From contig JAUHXN010000163.1 in NCBI GenBank assembly GCA_030426865.1, positions 1 to 6,494 of the forward strand: a stretch of 6,494 nucleotides of DNA, given 5' to 3'. The notes beneath the pieces are model-generated. The model saw nothing but the letters and a program-made list of their open reading frames with translations. It searched no databases and was not told where the DNA came from. This stretch comes from a bacterium (GTDB lineage: Bacteria; Bacteroidota; Ignavibacteria; Kapaibacteriales; UBA2268). The position numbers and the translations under genes were made by a program. How positions within the stretch are numbered: the first letter of the stretch is position 1; each line of letters begins with the position of its first letter. Positions 1 through 3,760 of the stretch are shown piece after piece.

Positions 1-549
1 GGAGGATTCTCGTTTGGTGATTATTTGAGGTGTGGCTCTATTGCAAGTTATTCACCTATAATGAAAGAAGTAATCGAATTTGCTAATAATGGTGGTTATG
101 TAATTGGAATATGTAATGGTTTCCAAGTACTAACTGAAAGCGGTTTATTGCCGGGTACTTTATTAAAAAATGAAAGCTTAAACTTTGTTTGTAAAGATGT
201 TTATCTGAAAATTGAAAATACAAAAACAGTTTTTACAAGTGAATTCGATACAGATTCGGTAATTAGAATACCAGTCGCTCATGGTGAAGGGAATTATTAT
301 GCTGACGATGAAACTATCAACAAGTTGGAAGCTAATAATCAAATAATTTTTAGATATTCTGACGTAGATGGCAATATTAGTAAGAGCTCAAACCCTAATG
401 GAGCAATTAATAATATTGCAGGTATATGTAATGAGAAAGGTAATGTACTAGGAATGATGCCACATCCGGAAAGGTACAGTGATGAAATATTGGGCTGCAA
501 TGAAGGTATTGGAATTTTTAATTCGATTTTGAAAAATTTAAGTAATTAA
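1..549 (+). CDS. purQ: Phosphoribosylformylglycinamidine synthase, glutaminase subunit PurQ (5'-truncated)
   Basis: PurQ hydrolyses glutamine and passes ammonia to PurL, which converts FGAR to FGAM in cytosolic purine synthesis. The reading frame is open from base 1, so the gene starts outside the window. The 182 residues present, against roughly 225-230 for the family, suggest about 45 N-terminal residues are missing. Counting from base 1, the family motif [10 protein letters not shown] opens the fragment. The nucleophile elbow GICNGFQ places the catalytic Cys at residue 38 (bases 112-114). MMPHPER gives the His155 and Glu157 of the class I amidotransferase triad. The segment [13 protein letters not shown] and the [14 protein letters not shown] stretch are also typical of PurQ. 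No frameshift or internal stop is seen. The short length and NPNGA region fit the stand-alone small subunit found with a separate PurL rather than a fused large FGAM synthase. It is followed 15 bases later by tatA on the same strand. Identification is secure; the unusual feature is only the edge truncation. Confidence 0.96.
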   Translation, partial: GGFSFGDYLRCGSIASYSPIMKEVIEFANNGGYVIGICNGFQVLTESGLLPGTLLKNESLNFVCKDVYLKIENTKTVFTSEFDTDSVIRIPVAHGEGNYYADDETINKLEANNQIIFRYSDVDGNISKSSNPNGAINNIAGICNEKGNVLGMMPHPERYSDEILGCNEGIGIFNSILKNLSN

Positions 550-555
550 TTCCTT

Positions 556-561
556 GGAGGG
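556..561 (+). promoter_or_regulatory. Strong ribosome binding site of tatA
   Basis: GGAGGG lies 3 bases before the ATG at 565 and is the best Shine-Dalgarno match in the window. It supports this start for a very short gene and shows that the host uses SD-led initiation, which is weak or absent in many Bacteroidia. Confidence 0.75.
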
Positions 562-564
562 ATT

Positions 565-723
565 ATGTTTGGTTTAGGAACACCAGAACTTCTTTTAATA
601 GTCTTAGGTATAGCACTACTATTCGGTGGAAAAAAAATACCTGAACTTATGAAAGGATTAGGTAAAGGTATCAAAGAGTTTAAAGATGCTTCGAACTCGA
701 CAGATGTAGATAAAAAAGAGTAA
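565..723 (+). CDS. tatA: Sec-independent protein translocase subunit TatA (short)
   Basis: TatA oligomerises in the cytoplasmic membrane to let folded twin-arginine precursors cross after TatBC recognition. The 52-residue product begins [13 protein letters not shown]. It has one N-terminal hydrophobic helix (about residues 4-20) with the conserved helix-breaking FGG (residues 20-22). After this comes the basic amphipathic helix [20 protein letters not shown] (about 23-42) and a short charged tail. The Phe-Gly hinge followed by KKxPEL and repeated GLGKGI is the TatA family signature. It is at the short end of the family because the acidic C-terminal tail is nearly absent. The start is fixed by GGAGGG just upstream. 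It lies 15 bases after purQ and 3 bases before a TatB-like paralogue, so cotranscription is likely. A '-' strand frame overlapping it (546-845) is a shadow. Confidence 0.92.
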   Translation: MFGLGTPELLLIVLGIALLFGGKKIPELMKGLGKGIKEFKDASNSTDVDKKE

Positions 724-726
724 TAT

Positions 727-1008
727 ATGTTTGACATTGGATTACCAGAACTATTATTAATTGGAGTCGTAGTTTTACTTATGTTCGGCCCCGAAAAGCT
801 ACCAGAGATTGCTCGTAGTTTAGGTAAAGGAATGCAAAAAGTCAAACAAGCACAAATGCAATTCCAAAATGAATTGAATAGTGTAAAGGAAGAAATGAAA
901 GTTCAAGAGGATGATCTTGTTGAAGACCCTATAAATGAAATGAAAAAAAATGTCATCAGAAATGTAGATGATATTAAAAAGAATTTGAGAAACCTGAATA
1001 ATAATTGA
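727..1008 (+). CDS. tatB: TatA/TatB-family translocase subunit, probably TatB-like
   Basis: This 93-residue protein has the same plan as the preceding TatA: a short N-terminal anchor (MFDIGLPELLLIG, hydrophobic to about residue 20), a hinge, and an amphipathic helix. Several features point to TatB, the subunit that works with TatC in signal recognition. The MFDIG start and the hinge FGPEKLPEIARSLGKG, with GPxxLP in place of TatA's FGxKK, both resemble TatB. So does the longer charged, probably coiled C-terminal region (about residues 36-93, rich in Lys, Glu, Asp and Asn). FCB genomes often carry several TatA/E-like proteins that cannot be separated reliably by sequence, so a second TatA remains possible. 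The ATG lies 3 bases after the tatA stop with only a weak purine-rich AAAGAG upstream, suggesting translational coupling. The pair probably arose by tandem duplication. No tatC is present in the window. Confidence 0.85.
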   Translation: MFDIGLPELLLIGVVVLLMFGPEKLPEIARSLGKGMQKVKQAQMQFQNELNSVKEEMKVQEDDLVEDPINEMKKNVIRNVDDIKKNLRNLNNN

Positions 1009-1013
1009 GAGAG
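1007..1013 (+). promoter_or_regulatory. Ribosome binding site that fixes the TTG start of gatA
   Basis: GAGAGAG overlaps the tatB stop codon and ends 5 bases before the TTG at 1019. No ATG exists in that frame before the conserved N-terminal region, so this site decides the non-ATG start. Confidence 0.6.
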
Positions 1014-1018
1014 TTGAC

Positions 1019-2440
1019 TTGTTAAAACCTTATTTTGAGTTGAGAAAACAATTTGAAAATGGACAGACTTCAGTAGTTGATACTGTTAAAGATTTGTTAT
1101 TAGAAATTGAAAACAAAAAAGAATTGAATGCATTTATTACAGTTACAGATGACTATGCATTAAATCAGGCAAAAATTTCTCAAGAAAAGTTTGATTCTGG
1201 AAATCCTAGGGAACTTGAAGGGATGATATTAGCTATTAAAGATAATATCTCAACTAAAGATATCCGAACCACTTGTGCCTCTAAAATGCTTGAGAATTAT
1301 AAACCAATTTATAATGCTACTACTGTACAAAGACTATTAGATGCAGGTGTTATTATAATAGGTAAAACTAATATGGATGAATTCGCTATGGGTTCATCAA
1401 ATGAAAATTCATATTTCGGGAATGTATTAAATCCACTAAATAAAGATTATGTTCCAGGTGGGTCTTCAGGTGGCTCTGCGGCCGCAGCTACAGCAGGATT
1501 TTGTCATGTCTCATTAGGATCAGAAACAGGTGGTTCTGTTAGACAACCCGCTTCTTTTACTGGAATCTATGGTTATAAACCTTCTTATGGCAGAATTTCA
1601 AGATATGGACTTGTAGCATTTGCATCTTCTTTGGACCAAATTGGAATATTTAGTAAAAGTTTAAAAGATTTATCTTCAGTTTGTGATATAATAACTGGAT
1701 TTGATGAAAATGATTCTACTTCAGCAAATTTGAAAAATACAGATAGTATAAATCATCTTGGTACGGATTATTCTGGATTGAAAATAGGATATTTGTCCGA
1801 TGATATATTAAGTTTTTGTACTGATTATGTATTAGAAAAATATCGTTCGGATCTGAATAAAATGAAGGAACAAGGTCATGAATTAATTGAAATTCCAATA
1901 CATTACGCAGAAGCTTGGATTCCTACTTACTATATTATAGCTACTGCTGAAGCATCTTCTAATCTAGCTAGGTTTGATGGAGTTAGGTTTGGTTTTAGAC
2001 CTGAAATAAATGAAGGCGAAAATATATATGTAAAAACTCGCTCTGAGGGTTTTGGGATGGAAGTAAAAAGAAGAATTATGCTTGGAACATATGTACTTTC
2101 TAGCGGATTTTATGATGCGTATTACAGGAAGGCACAACAAGTCAGACGTAAAATAACAGATAGTTATAAAGCAACCTTTGATAAAGTTGATTGCGTTTAT
2201 ATGCCAACTACTCCGGGATCAGCTTTTAAATTTGGAAGTAGAAATGACAACCCTATTAAAATGTATAAGGCTGATTACTATACAGCATCTGCAAACTTAG
2301 CAGGAGTTCCTGCGATTAACATCCCTTCGGGGTTTGATGAAGAGGGAATGCCTTTCGGAATGCAAGTCCAATGTAATAATTTTGATGATGAAAAAATGAT
2401 TGGGTATGCTAATTATATATCAAATTTAATTAATAGTTAA
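1019..2440 (+). CDS. gatA: Asp-tRNA(Asn)/Glu-tRNA(Gln) amidotransferase subunit A
   Basis: GatA is the glutaminase subunit of GatCAB. It releases ammonia from glutamine, which GatB uses to convert misacylated Glu-tRNA(Gln), and in many bacteria Asp-tRNA(Asn), to the correct amide form. The 473 residues match the family length. The amidase-signature Ser-cisSer-Lys triad is intact: Lys74 in LAIKDN, Ser149 in GGSSGGSAAAA, and nucleophile Ser173 in GSETGGSVRQPA. The spacing equals that known for the S. aureus enzyme. GatA-specific motifs follow: SNLARFDGVRFG (314-325), a TRSEGFG...RRIMLGTYVLSSGFYDAYY segment (340-369), and the C-terminal NLAGVPAINIP (426-436). The signature carries Glu169 where Asp is more usual, a conservative change. 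The TTG start is supported by a purine-rich SD 5 bases upstream. It follows tatB by 10 bases. gatB and gatC are not adjacent, as is common where Gat genes are dispersed. Confidence 0.96.
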   Translation: MLKPYFELRKQFENGQTSVVDTVKDLLLEIENKKELNAFITVTDDYALNQAKISQEKFDSGNPRELEGMILAIKDNISTKDIRTTCASKMLENYKPIYNATTVQRLLDAGVIIIGKTNMDEFAMGSSNENSYFGNVLNPLNKDYVPGGSSGGSAAAATAGFCHVSLGSETGGSVRQPASFTGIYGYKPSYGRISRYGLVAFASSLDQIGIFSKSLKDLSSVCDIITGFDENDSTSANLKNTDSINHLGTDYSGLKIGYLSDDILSFCTDYVLEKYRSDLNKMKEQGHELIEIPIHYAEAWIPTYYIIATAEASSNLARFDGVRFGFRPEINEGENIYVKTRSEGFGMEVKRRIMLGTYVLSSGFYDAYYRKAQQVRRKITDSYKATFDKVDCVYMPTTPGSAFKFGSRNDNPIKMYKADYYTASANLAGVPAINIPSGFDEEGMPFGMQVQCNNFDDEKMIGYANYISNLINS

Positions 2441-2443
2441 TTG

Positions 2444-2530
2444 CGGAAAGGGAGGGATTCGAACCCTCGGTACCCTTGCGAGCACACACGCTTTCCAGGC
2501 GTGCCAGTTAAACCACTCCTGCACCTTTCC
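2444..2530 (-). tRNA. trnS-GGA: tRNA-Ser(GGA)
   Basis: Read on the - strand, a complete class II tRNA folds. The acceptor is GGAAAGG (from 2530) paired with CCTTTCC, followed by discriminator G, as in serine tRNAs. The D arm is CAG/CTG around a TGGTTTAA loop. The anticodon arm is CACGC/GCGTG with loop CTGGAAA, giving anticodon GGA. A long variable arm (GTGC/GTAC-type stem) is diagnostic of Ser/Leu/Tyr. The T arm is GAGGG-TTCGAAT-CCCTC. The anticodon reads UCC and UCU. The next bases are CAA, so the 3' CCA is not encoded and must be added by nucleotidyltransferase. It is the only - strand gene, convergent to gatA with 3 bases between them, and divergent from the carboxypeptidase gene. Confidence 0.95.
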
Positions 2531-2545
2531 GTTCTATCAAGGTTA

Positions 2546-2576
2546 CAAAACTAACATTAATGAAATTATAAAACAA
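2546..2576 (-). promoter_or_regulatory. Bacteroidota-type promoter for tRNA-Ser
   Basis: On the - strand the element TAGTTTTG (2553 down to 2546) matches TAnnTTTG, the -7 box of Bacteroides-type primary sigma factors. A TTG (2576 down to 2574) lies 20 bases upstream, where the -33 box belongs. The predicted transcript start is about 5-12 bases before the tRNA 5' end, a sensible leader. A TATAAT (2570-2565) also occurs here, but its nearest TTGAAT is only 12 bases away, so an E. coli-type promoter fits less well. Confidence 0.5.
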
Positions 2577-2603
2577 TTTTATATTCAACGGCATAGGAAT
2601 TGC

Positions 2604-2672
2604 ATGCTGATACTTTATGAACAGAAGAAATTTACTCAAATTATTTGCATCAGCTTCACCGCTTTTATTTAA
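2604..2672 (+). other. Possible short overlapping reading frame upstream of the carboxypeptidase start
   Basis: ATG at 2604 opens a 22-codon frame ending in TAA at 2672. It is out of frame with, and overlaps, the start of the carboxypeptidase gene at 2617. The only SD-like AGGA in the region (2595-2598) sits 5 bases before this ATG but 18 before the gene's own start. This could be a leader peptide that affects initiation or simply chance in AT-rich DNA. There is no recognisable product. Confidence 0.2.
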
Positions 2673-3681
2673 TTCATCTTTTAATAAAATAGATGAATAT
2701 TTCTACAATGAATTACCTCCTGAAAAATCTAAATTAAATAAACTAAGAATATTACCAAGAGGATTAGTTCCTGGTAATTCGAAAATTGCTATTACCGCTA
2801 CTTCTAGTCCCCTATCAGCTTATGAAATGAAACATGCTCTTAATTTTTTAAAGCAAGAGAATATTAATTACGAAATAGGTGAAACTGTTAGAAATAACAA
2901 TTCAAGCTATAGATATCTTTCAGCATCTGACGAAGATAGAGCAGCAGAATTCATGAAATATATAGTTGATGATACTGTTGATTGTATTTTGTGTGGCCGA
3001 GGTGGTTATGGAGTACTTAGAATACTCGAAAAACTTGATTTCGCTACTATCAGAAAAAATCCTAAAATAATAATTGGGTTTTCTGATGTGACAGCACTTC
3101 TTACTCCAATATTTGAACATACTGGGCTTGTTACTTTTCATGGACCAGTAGCTGTTTCTAGCTTTAATTCATTTACACAAGGACATTTTAAAAAGGTACT
3201 TTTTTCTAATAATAACTTTGAACCAATTGTAACATCAGAACCAAATGCAATAGTAATAAGGGAAGGAAAAGCTCAAGGAATATTGAAAGGCGGAAACTTG
3301 AGGATGATTGTAAGTACTTTAGGTACACCTTTCGAACCAAACTTTGATAATAGTATTTTATTTCTTGAAGATGTTTCAGAGCCAGCTTATAAAGTTGATC
3401 GTATGTTAAGTCAATTATTACTCTCAGGTAAATTAAATAATTGTAAAGGTATTATATTTGGTCAGTTCGATAATTTAAATTCAAGACAAGCTTTTCATCC
3501 TGGTTATTCGTATACTATAAAAGAAGTAATAGAACAGCTTTATAGTAAGTTGAACATACCTATTTTAATTGGTATGCCATTTGGTCATGTAAAAGATAAA
3601 TTAACCCTCCCATTAGGTATTCTTTCAGAGATAGATACTAACAATCGTTCTATTACCATACTCGAACGTTCTGTTATTTAA
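2617..3681 (+). CDS. S66-family LD-carboxypeptidase with twin-arginine-like leader
   Basis: Family S66 (LdcA-like) enzymes are serine peptidases that remove the terminal D-alanine from L,D-linked muropeptide tetrapeptides in cell-wall turnover. The 354-residue product carries the S66 landmarks. These are CGRGGYGVLRIL (126-137), nucleophile Ser156 in IIGFSDVTALL, the GGNLRMIVSTLGTPFEP segment (225-241), the FLEDVSEPAYKVDRML block with candidate catalytic Glu251 or Glu255, and His324 in GMPFGHVKDKLTLPLG. It is longer than cytosolic LdcA (about 305 residues). The extra 45-50 residues are N-terminal and start MNRRNLLKLFASASPLLF. This resembles a Tat leader (consensus S/T-RR-x-F-L-K) with a short, weak hydrophobic stretch, so a periplasmic enzyme is plausible. 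The ATG is the first in frame after a TGA at 2608, but it lacks a well-placed SD. No lipobox is seen. The family call is firm; the export route and exact substrate are inference. Confidence 0.9.
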   Translation: MNRRNLLKLFASASPLLFNSSFNKIDEYFYNELPPEKSKLNKLRILPRGLVPGNSKIAITATSSPLSAYEMKHALNFLKQENINYEIGETVRNNNSSYRYLSASDEDRAAEFMKYIVDDTVDCILCGRGGYGVLRILEKLDFATIRKNPKIIIGFSDVTALLTPIFEHTGLVTFHGPVAVSSFNSFTQGHFKKVLFSNNNFEPIVTSEPNAIVIREGKAQGILKGGNLRMIVSTLGTPFEPNFDNSILFLEDVSEPAYKVDRMLSQLLLSGKLNNCKGIIFGQFDNLNSRQAFHPGYSYTIKEVIEQLYSKLNIPILIGMPFGHVKDKLTLPLGILSEIDTNNRSITILERSVI

Positions 3682-3749
3682 AAATATTTTCTTAATTTAT
3701 GAAACTATTTACAATCTAATTTGTTTTTATCATAGAAATAGAAACTTAA

Positions 3750-3754
3750 AAGGA
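3750..3754 (+). promoter_or_regulatory. Ribosome binding site of the vWA protein gene
   Basis: AAGGA lies 6 bases before the ATG at 3761, inside the 79-base gap after the carboxypeptidase gene. It supports this start, which also yields a proper signal peptide. I see no convincing terminator hairpin or promoter in the gap. Confidence 0.6.
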
Positions 3755-3760
3755 AATATT

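Noticed and set aside
546..845. A 99-residue open frame on the - strand across tatA and the start of tatB
   Set aside because: It is rich in Ser, Pro, Ile and Asn with no family motif, has no start signal, and is antisense to two clearly recognised Tat genes. It is a shadow frame.
1476..1487. A perfect 12-base GC-rich palindrome (CTGCGGCCGCAG) in otherwise AT-rich DNA
   Set aside because: It encodes the alanine run after GGSSGGS in the amidase signature of gatA. Alanine codons force GC here and the context is a conserved catalytic motif.
2444..2530. The tRNA-Ser 3' end as an integration site for a mobile element
   Set aside because: No repeat of the tRNA 3' end, no integrase and no foreign-looking genes are seen on either side. 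The side at its 3' end is core gatA.
3664..3671. GAACGTTC palindrome at the end of the carboxypeptidase gene, followed by AAAATATTTT
   Set aside because: The stem would be only 4 base pairs with no loop and no proper T tract directly after it, so I do not call a terminator or an operator.
3717..3723. TAATTTG upstream of the vWA gene as a possible Bacteroidota -7 promoter box
   Set aside because: It is one base short of TAnnTTTG and no clear -33 element lies at the right distance.
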